A stretch of DNA of 64,000 nucleotides from Haloarcula sp. CBA1127 (lineage in GTDB: Archaea; Halobacteriota; Halobacteria; Halobacteriales; Haloarculaceae): assembly GCF_001485575.1 (NCBI RefSeq), contig NZ_BCNB01000002.1:310001-374000 (forward strand), read 5' to 3'. Position 1 is the stretch's first letter; the number at the start of each line of letters is the position of its first letter. Shown here in pieces: positions 45,325 to 54,041 of the stretch. The notes under the pieces are model-generated. The model made no database searches. It was not told where the DNA came from and saw nothing but the letters and a program-made list of their open reading frames with translations. The position numbers were made by a program, and so were the translations under genes.

Positions 45325-46848
45325 ATGACTCGGGAAACCACGGCCCTCGCTCATTCGACCGCCGTCCGGGTATCGACGGACGGCCGGTCACAGAACGAGG
45401 ACAGGGTCCTCTCCGCGGCGCGAGCGACAGCGGATTCGACGCCGGTCGTCAGGACGGGACCGACGGGCATCACAGCAGCCACACCGCTTGTGATGGTCAC
45501 GCGTAGCGGACGGACAGCGTTCTACGGCGACCCGCCGCCGGGTACTGTCCGTGACCTCGTCAGTGAACTGGAAGCGGGAACAGTACCGACAGCCGATGCG
45601 GACGCCGTCGTCGAACACGACCCCGAAACGGCCTCGCTCCCCATCCCCGAGCGTGGCCCGCTCTCGGTCGGCCGCCGCGACGTACTCGGTCCCTGCGGCT
45701 GGGTCGCCCCACTGGAGCCGGCCGACTGGTCGTTCGTCTCGCCCGAGCAGACTGCCGACGCTGCAGCAGCAGCCGGGCTGCTGGGCCGGGGCCGCGGGGA
45801 CGCCGCCGCTGACGAACCGGTCGCCGATACGTGGGAAACAGCCAGCGAAACCGACGGTGACCCAGTGGTCGTCTGTAACGCCAACGACGCCAGCGACCTC
45901 CCAACAGGCGACGACACTCTACTGTCCGGCGCACCGATGGCAGTCCTGGACGGGATTGGAGCGGTCGCCGAGTACGTGGACGCTGTCGACGCTGTCGTCT
46001 ATGTAAACGAGTCGCAGACCGACTTGCAGGCGCACCTCCGCGAGGCAATCGACGCGGCCGCCGACACCCTGCCTGTCGTTCCGCAGCTGGTGGCCGGTCC
46101 GGACGAGTTCCGCGCCGGCGAGCCCACGGCGGCGCTCGAAGCACTGGAAGGAGCCGACCGCATCGAGCCGCGGCTCCAGCCGCCCGCACCGGCCAAACGC
46201 GGCCTATACGGCCGCCCGACAGTCATCCACACCCCGCGAACGTTCGCGCACGTCCAGCGAGCAGTTGCCGATCCCGATAGCGTCGACGCTGACGCGGCGG
46301 ACCCCGGGACGCGACTTGTCACGGTCACCGGTGACGTTGCCAACCGGGCGACGGTCGAACTTGGGTCCAGCGCAAGCCTCGCAGCGGTTCGCGGAGCGGT
46401 CGAGATGGACGGGTCGTTCAAGATGGCCTGCGTCGGCGGCGTTCTCGGCGGTGTCACTCGCAGCCTCGACATGGCACCGACCGCACAGTCGCTCCGAGCG
46501 GCCGGGCTCGGAACCAATGGCGTCGTCGAACTGTTCGACACCGGTCGATGTACCGTTGAAACGGTTGGGAAGCGGGCGCGGTTCGCATCGATGGAGAACA
46601 GCGGCCGGTGTGTGCCCGGTCGCGAGGGAACGAAGCAGCTCGCAGAACTCCTTCGTGACGTATATGACGGCTCGTTCGAGAGCGACAAGATACGTGAACT
46701 CGGCCGCGTGATGCGTCAGTCGAGTAACTGCCAGACCGGCGCGCATGCGCCACGGCCGGTGACCACCGCCATCGACGAGTTCGAACCCGAGTTCCGCGCT
46801 CACACGAACGGACACTGTCCTAGCGGTACCTGTACGGAGAAACTATGA
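45325..46848 (+). CDS. NuoF/HndC-like formate dehydrogenase accessory subunit with degenerate cofactor motifs
   Basis: This 507-residue protein follows the layout of NuoF/HndC subunits. There is a thioredoxin-like N-terminus (GPTGITAATPLVMV at 45-58), an FMN/NADH domain (about 140-320), an SLBB-like segment (about 328-361) and a C-terminal Fe-S region (about 424-480). The key motifs are altered. The FMN loop expected as RGRGGAGFPTG reads RGRGDAAADEP (154-164), and the N-terminal CxxxxC is absent. ESCGxCxPCR reads ENSGRCVPGR (424-433), keeping one of three cysteines. It overlaps the catalytic subunit gene by 4 bp. It may be structural or use another electron acceptor. Confidence 0.8.
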   Translation: MTRETTALAHSTAVRVSTDGRSQNEDRVLSAARATADSTPVVRTGPTGITAATPLVMVTRSGRTAFYGDPPPGTVRDLVSELEAGTVPTADADAVVEHDPETASLPIPERGPLSVGRRDVLGPCGWVAPLEPADWSFVSPEQTADAAAAAGLLGRGRGDAAADEPVADTWETASETDGDPVVVCNANDASDLPTGDDTLLSGAPMAVLDGIGAVAEYVDAVDAVVYVNESQTDLQAHLREAIDAAADTLPVVPQLVAGPDEFRAGEPTAALEALEGADRIEPRLQPPAPAKRGLYGRPTVIHTPRTFAHVQRAVADPDSVDADAADPGTRLVTVTGDVANRATVELGSSASLAAVRGAVEMDGSFKMACVGGVLGGVTRSLDMAPTAQSLRAAGLGTNGVVELFDTGRCTVETVGKRARFASMENSGRCVPGREGTKQLAELLRDVYDGSFESDKIRELGRVMRQSSNCQTGAHAPRPVTTAIDEFEPEFRAHTNGHCPSGTCTEKL

Positions 46849-49800
46849 GCACAGACAGATCGATTCCACGAGTTCCAGATCTACACGACCCACAGCCCGA
46901 GACGCCAGTTACCCGCGAGTTCGAGACCGGAACCGCTAACGACCCGGCCGTGGGGACCGACACGGACGACCCGACGACGCTGACAGTCGACGGCGAGCGG
47001 GTCACGGTCGCCCCGGGGTCGACCATCATCGACGCTCTGCAGGACCTCGACGACGATATCGTCAGTGTCGACCCCGGCGCAGAGGGCGTCGAAGACGATG
47101 CTGACGTACCTGCGCTGTGTTACTACGACCGTGACGGTGACTGTAGCGATGAGATCGGCCCGCGCAGTGAGTGTCGGACCTGCATGGTCGAGACAGAGGA
47201 GCACGGTCTCGTCCCATCGTGCTCGTTCCCTGCCGAAGACGGCCTATCCGTCTCGACGGACACCCCCGATGCCGAGGAAGCCCGCAGCGTCAACCTCGAC
47301 CTCGTGCTGTCGAACCATAACCTCCGGTGTACCACCTGCAACGGCAACGGGCGCTGTGAGTTGCAGGACGCCGCCATCAGCGAGGGCGTCGACCACCCCA
47401 GATACGGCGTCTTCGACGAGCGCGACCAGTACGAACCCATCGACGACACTTCCTCGTTCATCCAGATCGACCGCAACAAGTGCATTCTCTGTAACCGGTG
47501 TGTCGACGCCTGCAACGACGTGCAGGTGGAAGGTGTCCTTCGAATCGAAGGTCACGGCGAGGACACCCGCATCGGCTTCCAGTCCGACGCCGAGACGATG
47601 CACGACTCTGAGTGCGTCTCCTGTGGGCACTGCGCCACCGTCTGCCCCACCGGCTCGCTGACCGAGAAGGGCATCGACGGCGCGGCGACGCTCCCGCTGC
47701 CGGGGTTCACGCAACGGAACTCCATCGGGACCGTCATCGAACACGAGGACGCCGAGACCATCGACGACACCACCGCCCCGAATCGCGGATTCGAACCCGA
47801 CGACCCGAGAGCAGCGAAGGGGAAGCAAGGCCTCGCCAGATTCGCCTCAGCGGCCAAACGCCGCGCTGGGGACATCGCCAAAGACTACGGCAAAAAGGCG
47901 TTCCTCGCCGGCGAACACACCGCCGAGAGCATCGCAGCAAACACGATGCCCGAGGGCCGACTGTTCGACATCGCCGACCTGGTCAGCGACTACCGACTCT
48001 CGAAAATTGACAAAGAGGAAACGACCTGCGGGTTCTGTGCCGTCGGCTGCCGGTTCGAGATGTGGGGCAAAGACGGCGACTCGCTCGGCGTCGTTCCGGT
48101 CGATGACCCCGACGACGCGCCCGCGAACAACTTTTCGACTTGCGTAAAAGGGAAGTTCGGCCACGAGTTCGCCAACAGCGAGCAACGGGTCACCGAACCA
48201 CTCATCCGCAACGACGACGGCGACCTCGAACCGACGACCTGGGACGAGGCGCTTGAGTATGTCGCCGAGCGCTTCACCGAGATTCAGGACGCCCACGGCA
48301 TCGACTCGCTTGGCTGTCTCGCCTCTTCGAAGGGGAGTAACGAGGAGGCATACCTCGTCCAGAAGTTTGCCCGACAGGTGCTTGGGACGAAGAACATCGA
48401 TAACTGCGCGCGACTGTGTCACTCCTCGACGGTGGCGGCGCTCCAGCAAACGCTTGGCTACGGCGCGATGACCAACCGTATCAACGAGGACATCGGCGAG
48501 GCTGACGCCTACCTCATCAGCGGCTCCAACACGACGGAGTCCCATCCGGTGCTCGCCACGCGAATCAAGCAAAACGTCCGGGATGGAGCGGACCTCGTCG
48601 TGTTCGACCCACGGAAGGTCGGTATCGCCGAACACGCCGACCAGTACACCCGGACCAACCCCGGCTACGACGTGGCCTGGCTCAACGGCCTGATTCGGTA
48701 CATCATCGAACACAACCTCCACGACGAGGACTTCATCGAGCGCAACACGAAGAACTTCGAGGAGGTCAGGGAGAAAGTTCAGGCGTTCACGCCCGAGAAA
48801 GTCGAGGAACTGGCAGGCGTGTCGCCGGACGAACTCGCCTCGGCCGCCGAAACGCTTGCCGAGGCCGACAGCGTTGTCTTCGGCTGGGCGATGGGGATGA
48901 CCCAGCAGAGCCACGGCACGGAGAACCTCATCGCGATGGCCGACCTCGCGCTCGTCCTCGGGCAGGTCGGCAAGCCTGGTGCCGGCCTCTCGCCGTTCCG
49001 CGGGCAGAACAACGTTCAGGGCGGCGGCGGCGACATGGGGACGCTTCCGGGGAGCCTGCCAGGGTATCAGAACCCGGCGGACGACGAGGTCGGCGAGAAG
49101 TTTGCCGACGCGTGGGGCGAGCGACCGCCCGAGGAACCCGGACTCAAAGTGCCGGAGATGCTCGCCGAGGCCCACGCGGGGAACCTCCGCGGGATGTACG
49201 TCGTCGGCGAGAACCCGGCGCTCTCGGAACCCGACATCCAGCACGCCGCCGAGGCGCTGGAAGACATGGAGTTCCTCGTCGTTCAGGATATCTTCATGAC
49301 CGAGACGGCGGAGTATGCCGACGTGGTGCTCCCAGCGGCTACCTCGCCGGAGAAACACGGGACGTTCACCAATACGGAGCGACGCATCCAGCGAGTTCGG
49401 CCCACGTCCGAGCCGCCAGGCAAGGCCCGCCAGGACTGGGAGATAACGCAGGCGCTGGCCCATCGGCTCGGCTACAACTGGGACTACGACCACCCACGTG
49501 AGGTCATGGACGAAATCAACTCGCTCGCGCCAATCTACGGTGGCGTCACCTACGACCGCCTCGAATCCGGCGCGGAACACGGCCTCCAGTGGCCCTGCTG
49601 GGACGAGGATCACGAGGGCACGCCGTACCTCTATGACTACGACGAGGGGAAGTTCAACTTCGAGGACGGGAAGGCCCGCTTCGTTCCCGCCGATGGTGGA
49701 CACCCCGGCGAGATTCCCGACGAGGAGTATCCGCTGACGCTCACTTCGGGGCGCGTGCTGTATCACTGGCACACGGGTCAGATCACCCGCCGCGTCGAGG

Positions 49801-50156
49801 GACTGATGAGCCACGTCGGCGAGAGCTTCGTCGAGGTGCATCCCGAGACGGCCGAGAAACTCGGCATCGCCGATGAGGAGTACGTCCGCGTCGAGTCCCG
49901 ACGGGGTGACATCGTTGTCAAGGCGCAAGTGACCGAGCGCGTCGGCCCGGGGACGCTATTCATCCCGATGCACTTCGCTGCCGGCGCGGTCAACAAACTC
50001 ACCGGCGAGACGTTCGACCCGACAGCCGGCATTCCTGAGTACAAGGTGTCCAGCGTTCGTGTGGAAGTGCTGGGGCCGGAGACAGACGAACAGGTGCTCC
50101 GGACGCCAGACGCTGGTGGGAAACAGATCCGGAAGCGAGGCGCTGGCGACGACTGA
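46845..50156 (+). CDS. fdhA: Formate dehydrogenase catalytic subunit with NuoG-like N-terminus
   Basis: This 1103-residue molybdopterin oxidoreductase oxidises formate to CO2. The N-terminus binds a [2Fe-2S] cluster (Cys92, Cys110, Cys113, Cys126), then a His/Cys cluster (His158, Cys162, Cys165, Cys171) and two ferredoxin-type clusters (Cys213/216/219/223 and Cys257/260/263/267). After a linker rich in basic and helical residues (about 320-390) comes the catalytic domain with a [4Fe-4S] set Cys395/398/402/433. The Mo/W ligand is Cys525 followed by His526 (CARLCHSSTV). The C-terminal domain (about 970-1080) binds the cofactor. It has no signal peptide, so it is cytoplasmic, and pairs with the NuoF-like protein. 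Confidence 0.93.
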   Translation: MSTDRSIPRVPDLHDPQPETPVTREFETGTANDPAVGTDTDDPTTLTVDGERVTVAPGSTIIDALQDLDDDIVSVDPGAEGVEDDADVPALCYYDRDGDCSDEIGPRSECRTCMVETEEHGLVPSCSFPAEDGLSVSTDTPDAEEARSVNLDLVLSNHNLRCTTCNGNGRCELQDAAISEGVDHPRYGVFDERDQYEPIDDTSSFIQIDRNKCILCNRCVDACNDVQVEGVLRIEGHGEDTRIGFQSDAETMHDSECVSCGHCATVCPTGSLTEKGIDGAATLPLPGFTQRNSIGTVIEHEDAETIDDTTAPNRGFEPDDPRAAKGKQGLARFASAAKRRAGDIAKDYGKKAFLAGEHTAESIAANTMPEGRLFDIADLVSDYRLSKIDKEETTCGFCAVGCRFEMWGKDGDSLGVVPVDDPDDAPANNFSTCVKGKFGHEFANSEQRVTEPLIRNDDGDLEPTTWDEALEYVAERFTEIQDAHGIDSLGCLASSKGSNEEAYLVQKFARQVLGTKNIDNCARLCHSSTVAALQQTLGYGAMTNRINEDIGEADAYLISGSNTTESHPVLATRIKQNVRDGADLVVFDPRKVGIAEHADQYTRTNPGYDVAWLNGLIRYIIEHNLHDEDFIERNTKNFEEVREKVQAFTPEKVEELAGVSPDELASAAETLAEADSVVFGWAMGMTQQSHGTENLIAMADLALVLGQVGKPGAGLSPFRGQNNVQGGGGDMGTLPGSLPGYQNPADDEVGEKFADAWGERPPEEPGLKVPEMLAEAHAGNLRGMYVVGENPALSEPDIQHAAEALEDMEFLVVQDIFMTETAEYADVVLPAATSPEKHGTFTNTERRIQRVRPTSEPPGKARQDWEITQALAHRLGYNWDYDHPREVMDEINSLAPIYGGVTYDRLESGAEHGLQWPCWDEDHEGTPYLYDYDEGKFNFEDGKARFVPADGGHPGEIPDEEYPLTLTSGRVLYHWHTGQITRRVEGLMSHVGESFVEVHPETAEKLGIADEEYVRVESRRGDIVVKAQVTERVGPGTLFIPMHFAAGAVNKLTGETFDPTAGIPEYKVSSVRVEVLGPETDEQVLRTPDAGGKQIRKRGAGDD

Positions 50157-50396
50157 GTCGGCGCGGCCGCTTCCAGCCAGTACACGGAATTGCAAGCGGT
50201 GTCATAACAGATCCAGACAGTTACGTCATAGACAAGTATAAGTAGTTATTATTTAGTCTTAATTCTCATCTTTGGCTGTTGTTCAGCCCCTTTCAAATCG
50301 TATAAATATTTTTACCAAGAAAATAGACACAAACAATCTCGAAGGGTAGCCAGATACTGTGGTTTCAATAGAAGATATCTGCTTTCGCCTCGACTC

Positions 50397-51128
50397 TCAC
50401 TCACGAGGCCCAGCCGGTCGGTCAGCGATTTCATCAAGGAGGTCAATGAGCGACTCGGTCGCCAGTTCCAGCAGCGTCTCGCCGCGTTCGGCGCTGCCCT
50501 CACGCGGATCACCGACAACCCCGTTCTCAGTGAACTCGTCGGAATCGAACGCAAGGTTGACGCCGCTTTGCCACTCCCCCCAGCCGTCGCTACCACCGTC
50601 TGCGGCCTCATCCAGCCGGTCCTCGTGGACTGTTTCGGGATTCGTGTGCCGGAGGAGCGAAGTCTCCAGCGGCCCGCCGTGGCCCATGTCGGCGCTGTGG
50701 TCACCGACCGCGTTGAACCACGTGAACGGGACGGCGAAAGCCTCGTCGTGTCGGGTTATCGTGCCCGAAACTTCCCGTAATGCGTCGATGTTGCCGCCGT
50801 GGCCGTTGACCAGCACCACGTGGTCCCAGCCGTGGCTGGCGAGACTACCGACGATGTCACGGATGTAGGACCGAAACGTCGATTCGGAGGTCCAGAGCGT
50901 CCCGGTAAACGCTCGATGCTCCTCGGCGACGCCGACGGGGACTGCTGGTGCGACGACGACGGGGTCATCGTGGCGCTCAGCACCGTGTTCGGCGACTGCC
51001 TCAGCGTCGAGCGTGTCCGTTCCGAGCGGCGCGTGTGGCCCATGTTGCTCTGTGCTCCCAACGGGGAGCAGCGCCAGATTCGTCTCCACGTCCGCCATAT
51101 CAGTCCAGGTTTCCGTCTGTAGATCCAT
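50397..51128 (-). CDS. Creatininase-family amidohydrolase (second copy)
   Basis: This 243-residue metal-dependent hydrolase has family ligands in LPVGSTEQHGPHAPLGTDT (Glu, His, Asp), LVNGHGGNIDALREV and MGHGGPLETSL. It differs from the copy at 24655 in standing alone and in being shorter, which fits ArfB-like formamide hydrolase of riboflavin/F420 synthesis as well as a creatininase; I cannot decide. The start at 51126-51128 is set by the family N-terminus, while the frame extends to 51242. It is convergent with the formate dehydrogenase operon across an AT-rich gap. Confidence 0.82.
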   Translation of the reverse strand: MDLQTETWTDMADVETNLALLPVGSTEQHGPHAPLGTDTLDAEAVAEHGAERHDDPVVVAPAVPVGVAEEHRAFTGTLWTSESTFRSYIRDIVGSLASHGWDHVVLVNGHGGNIDALREVSGTITRHDEAFAVPFTWFNAVGDHSADMGHGGPLETSLLRHTNPETVHEDRLDEAADGGSDGWGEWQSGVNLAFDSDEFTENGVVGDPREGSAERGETLLELATESLIDLLDEIADRPAGPRE

Positions 51129-51214
51129 GGGTACGTCTCTGTCCGAAGCGAAAATAAAGCCCAGTTTCTCCCCACCTGTTACGGTTGGTTGCCACTTAGC
51201 CACAGAATTGGACA

Positions 51215-51224
51215 CGTACGTACG
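51215..51224. promoter_or_regulatory. Palindrome CGTACGTACG upstream of the second creatininase gene
   Basis: This perfect 10-bp palindrome lies about 90 bp before the start at 51128 and is identical to the one before the first creatininase operon (23398-23407). Confidence 0.3.
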
Positions 51225-51257
51225 ATCCGGCCCATGCCTCACAGACAGAGAGAGTCG

Positions 51258-52109
51258 TCAGTCCCCGGCTGAGGCGTGGTTGTTGCGTTGTGACCAGATA
51301 AGCGGCGTCTCAACAGGATCAACCACCCGAACGGTCAGATAGACCAGCGTAACCATGATAGTGTATTCGAGCACGCTGACCACCAGATGTAGCTCAGATG
51401 GGACGGTCACCTTGACGAGGAACGGGGGGTGATTCATCGATGCATGGAACAGCGCGACGAGCCAGAGGTTCCCCGAGAGCGCGTACACGCTCCCGTAGGC
51501 AAGACCCATGAGCGCCAGTCCGAGGAGCCTGACTGCAAGCCCGGAGCTAACGCCGTGCCCCGATGCGAGAAACCACCGCGGGAGATGAAACAGGGCGAAC
51601 AGGACCGCGGCAAGGCCGATACCGGACAGCACTGCGCGACGAGTCGTCTCACCGGCCAACCACGTGAATTTCTGCTGGAGGTACGTACGGAAGAGGAACT
51701 CTTCCGGGATCGCAGTGAACAGAAGTGAACTGAAAAGCGCCGCGAGATACAGCAGCGGGTGGGCAGCGGTTCTCGACAACGAGGCTTCGAATCCGGAGAT
51801 GCCACCCATCGCGAGAGCGACCGCAACAAGATTGTACAGTCCCCAGAACACGGTGACCACCCCGATCACGGGGCCCAGTGTGCGAACAGACGGGAGCAGA
51901 GAACGCGGTGAGACGGCCTCTATTCTGAGCGTCCCAACCGTGAGTGCGACGAGGAAGACACCCCAGATCATTCCCAGGACGGGTGGCGGCGATGCGCCGG
52001 GGGAGATGGTCATCAGTCCGGAGAGGACCACAATCACCAGGAGGTACGTTGCAACGGGAACCAGCGGCCCGCCGCTGAATCTCGGCAGGCCAATGTCAGG
52101 GCGCAACAT
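51258..52109 (-). CDS. CPBP-family intramembrane metalloprotease
   Basis: This 283-residue membrane protein has about eight helices and the CPBP/Abi motifs EEFLFRTYLQQK (Glu-Glu and Arg) and FALFHLPRWF (His), followed by a third segment LFHASMNHP. These are glutamic-type intramembrane proteases that mature or inactivate membrane-bound substrates. The start is the ATG at 52107-52109; nine codons upstream only a TTG is available. Its target is unknown. Confidence 0.88.
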   Translation of the reverse strand: MLRPDIGLPRFSGGPLVPVATYLLVIVVLSGLMTISPGASPPPVLGMIWGVFLVALTVGTLRIEAVSPRSLLPSVRTLGPVIGVVTVFWGLYNLVAVALAMGGISGFEASLSRTAAHPLLYLAALFSSLLFTAIPEEFLFRTYLQQKFTWLAGETTRRAVLSGIGLAAVLFALFHLPRWFLASGHGVSSGLAVRLLGLALMGLAYGSVYALSGNLWLVALFHASMNHPPFLVKVTVPSELHLVVSVLEYTIMVTLVYLTVRVVDPVETPLIWSQRNNHASAGD

Positions 52110-52136
52110 CCAGTCGGAATCCGATGGCCGACCCAA

Positions 52137-52675
52137 AATTATCTTTCATCTCGCAGTCCGGTACAAACCTGTCGACGACGAGTACCGAAGTGTGTGAGTT
52201 GGCTACAACCCAGATGCATTGAGATTTAAAACCAGTTTTTAGTCTTTGATAGTTTTAGTATGCTCCCGTCCGACGGTTCAAACGCCGGCGACCGCCTGAG
52301 ACGGGTCCCGGCTGCCAGCGCCCTCCCCATGTGCCACCGGTTTCCCCGAATCGGAATCCATCCCGGTCCGGTTGTCCACACGACAACGGGCACAAACCGC
52401 CCTCCCCGTTGTCGATTGCTCGAATCAGAGTTCGTTGGTCCTACAGTCGGATCTTGCCACACCACACAGACTGAAAGTAACGATGAAACGACGTGTCCGC
52501 TGGGTAGACTGTTCCTATGTGAATGGACGTGTGTCGGTTTTCACAGACAACGTATTCCGCGCTGCGTATGCCCGAGTAGCCGAACGTCTCGGTACAGCGT
52601 TCGATACTCACCCAATGTTCGTTGAGAGCCTGTCGCTCTACGTTCCGGTGGTCGTATCGCAGCAGGTGGTCAGCA
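52137..52675. other. Intergenic region upstream of the subtilase gene
   Basis: This stretch is about 540 bp. A T-rich promoter-like sequence (TTTAAAACCAGTTTTTAGTC) lies near 52224-52245. The frames inside give basic, Cys- and Arg-rich products; one short frame at 52483-52683 is listed with low confidence. No repeats were recognised. Confidence 0.45.
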
Positions 52676-52683
52676 GTGCGTGA
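52483..52683 (+). CDS. Possible short protein overlapping the subtilase start
   Basis: A 66-codon frame from ATG at 52483 ends at a TGA that overlaps the GTG start of the subtilase by 8 bp. The product is basic (RRVRWVDCSYVNGRVSVFTD) and does not look haloarchaeal. It might be a translation-coupled leader or nothing. No family was recognised. Confidence 0.22.
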   Translation: MKRRVRWVDCSYVNGRVSVFTDNVFRAAYARVAERLGTAFDTHPMFVESLSLYVPVVVSQQVVSSA

Positions 52684-53977
52684 TCGGACTGTACTGCTAC
52701 TGACCGTCGTCGCAATCGTGTCACTCACCGGTAGCATCGCACTGCTCGCAGTGACGGGGCCGACGGACCCCCGCCCGAATAGGGCCGATACCGCATCAGT
52801 ATCAGTGTCAGACGGATCAGCCGACCGGTTCGAACGTCTCCACGCGGCCGGGGTTACAGGTTCGAACGTCTCGGTCGGTATCGTCGATCCGACCGGATTC
52901 GACACGGAGTCGGAAACGATTGCTGGACAGGTCTCCGAGACACGGAGCTTCGGCGGTGGGTCCGTAGACGACACCCGGGAGGCACACGGAACCGCGACGG
53001 CCGCCGTCGTGTCGCGGACCGCACCGGGCGCCGCCCTCTATCTCGCCCGGGTCGACAGCGTCAGCAGTTATCGGCAGGCAGTTGACTGGCTCGTTCGAGA
53101 GGACGTCGACGTTATCGTCGCACCTGTTTCCTTCTACGGACAGCCGGGCGATGGAACCGGGCCAGTCGCCCGGAGTGCGACGCGAGCGACGGAGCGTGGG
53201 TCAGTGTTCGTCGCCCCAGCCGGGAATCTCGCACAATCCCACTGGTCAGGACGGTACACCACCGAAACCGTCCAAAACCGGACAATCGAGTTTACCAACA
53301 GGAGCAGGCAGAATTACATCCGGGGCGGGACCGAAATCACGGTCTGGCTCTCGTGGGACCGGAGCCATGCAGACGAGGAGTACACAGTCGAACTGTATCG
53401 AACGAACGGAACCGATTCCCGTCTCGTCGCTCGTTCACAGCCCTACCGCGGCGACGACGTACCAAACGAGCGAATCGTTGCCGACGTCAGGCCCGGCGAC
53501 TACTATCTCGTGATTCGTGGGCCCGCATCGCCGACTGGCGCACGGTTACGGCTTGTCTCACCGACGCACGACCTCCAGCACACGTCGACTCGAAACAGCA
53601 TTGTCGCTCCAGGGACGGCCCGCGAAGTCATTACTGTCGGGGCATACAACAGCCGTGTCAAGCAGCTCGAACCGTTCAGTTCCCGCGGCCCGACAGTCGA
53701 TGGACGGACCGGTATTGACATCGTGGCCCCGGACAGGCAGTTCGCCGCTGCCGCACCTGACGGCTTCGTCGGCTCTTCGGCCGCAGTCCCGTACGTCGGT
53801 GGAACCGCGGCCCTGATGCTAGAGGCGAACGAGTCGCTATCGCCCCGCGAAACAGAACGCCTGCTGGAACAGACCACGAGAGACGTGGGGAGGCAGAGGC
53901 TCGACAACGAGACCGGCCACGGGGCGGTCCGTCCAGTCCATGCAGTCCGGAGTGCACAGAACCGCACGGACGGTTAA
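52676..53977 (+). CDS. Membrane-anchored subtilisin-like serine protease (S8 family)
   Basis: This 433-residue protease has a single N-terminal membrane segment (about 5-28), so the catalytic part probably sits outside. The triad is Asp71 (GIVDPTG), His104 (EAHGTATAA) and Ser368 (GSSAAVPYVGG), with the oxyanion Asn184 in APAGN. Between Asn184 and the Ser motif lies a beta-rich insert of about 110 residues (about 190-300), PPC-like in appearance (WLSWDRSHADEEYTVELYR, then RPGDYYLVIRG). The motif usually read GTSMAAPHV is GSSAAVPYV here. I choose the GTG at 52676; the ATG at 52622 adds 18 basic residues. A membrane-linked HTH regulator follows. Confidence 0.82.
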   Translation: MRDRTVLLLTVVAIVSLTGSIALLAVTGPTDPRPNRADTASVSVSDGSADRFERLHAAGVTGSNVSVGIVDPTGFDTESETIAGQVSETRSFGGGSVDDTREAHGTATAAVVSRTAPGAALYLARVDSVSSYRQAVDWLVREDVDVIVAPVSFYGQPGDGTGPVARSATRATERGSVFVAPAGNLAQSHWSGRYTTETVQNRTIEFTNRSRQNYIRGGTEITVWLSWDRSHADEEYTVELYRTNGTDSRLVARSQPYRGDDVPNERIVADVRPGDYYLVIRGPASPTGARLRLVSPTHDLQHTSTRNSIVAPGTAREVITVGAYNSRVKQLEPFSSRGPTVDGRTGIDIVAPDRQFAAAAPDGFVGSSAAVPYVGGTAALMLEANESLSPRETERLLEQTTRDVGRQRLDNETGHGAVRPVHAVRSAQNRTDG

Positions 53978-54041
53978 ATCTAGTTTTAAGCCAGCCACAG
54001 GGCTTTGATGGGTCCAGTATCATATATCCGACAGTGACGCT

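Noticed and set aside
47847-49928. 693-codon minus-strand frame opposite the formate dehydrogenase gene
   Set aside because: This is a shadow of the GC-rich catalytic-subunit gene; its product has no domain signal.
50157-50396. AT-rich gap after the formate dehydrogenase operon examined for a gene, RNA or IS end
   Set aside because: Only AT-rich sequence between convergent genes is seen; there is no frame, hairpin or repeat I can support.
52260-52625. 121-codon plus-strand frame upstream of the subtilase
   Set aside because: It follows a promoter-like T-rich box, but the product is rich in Arg, Pro and Cys with no acidic bias.
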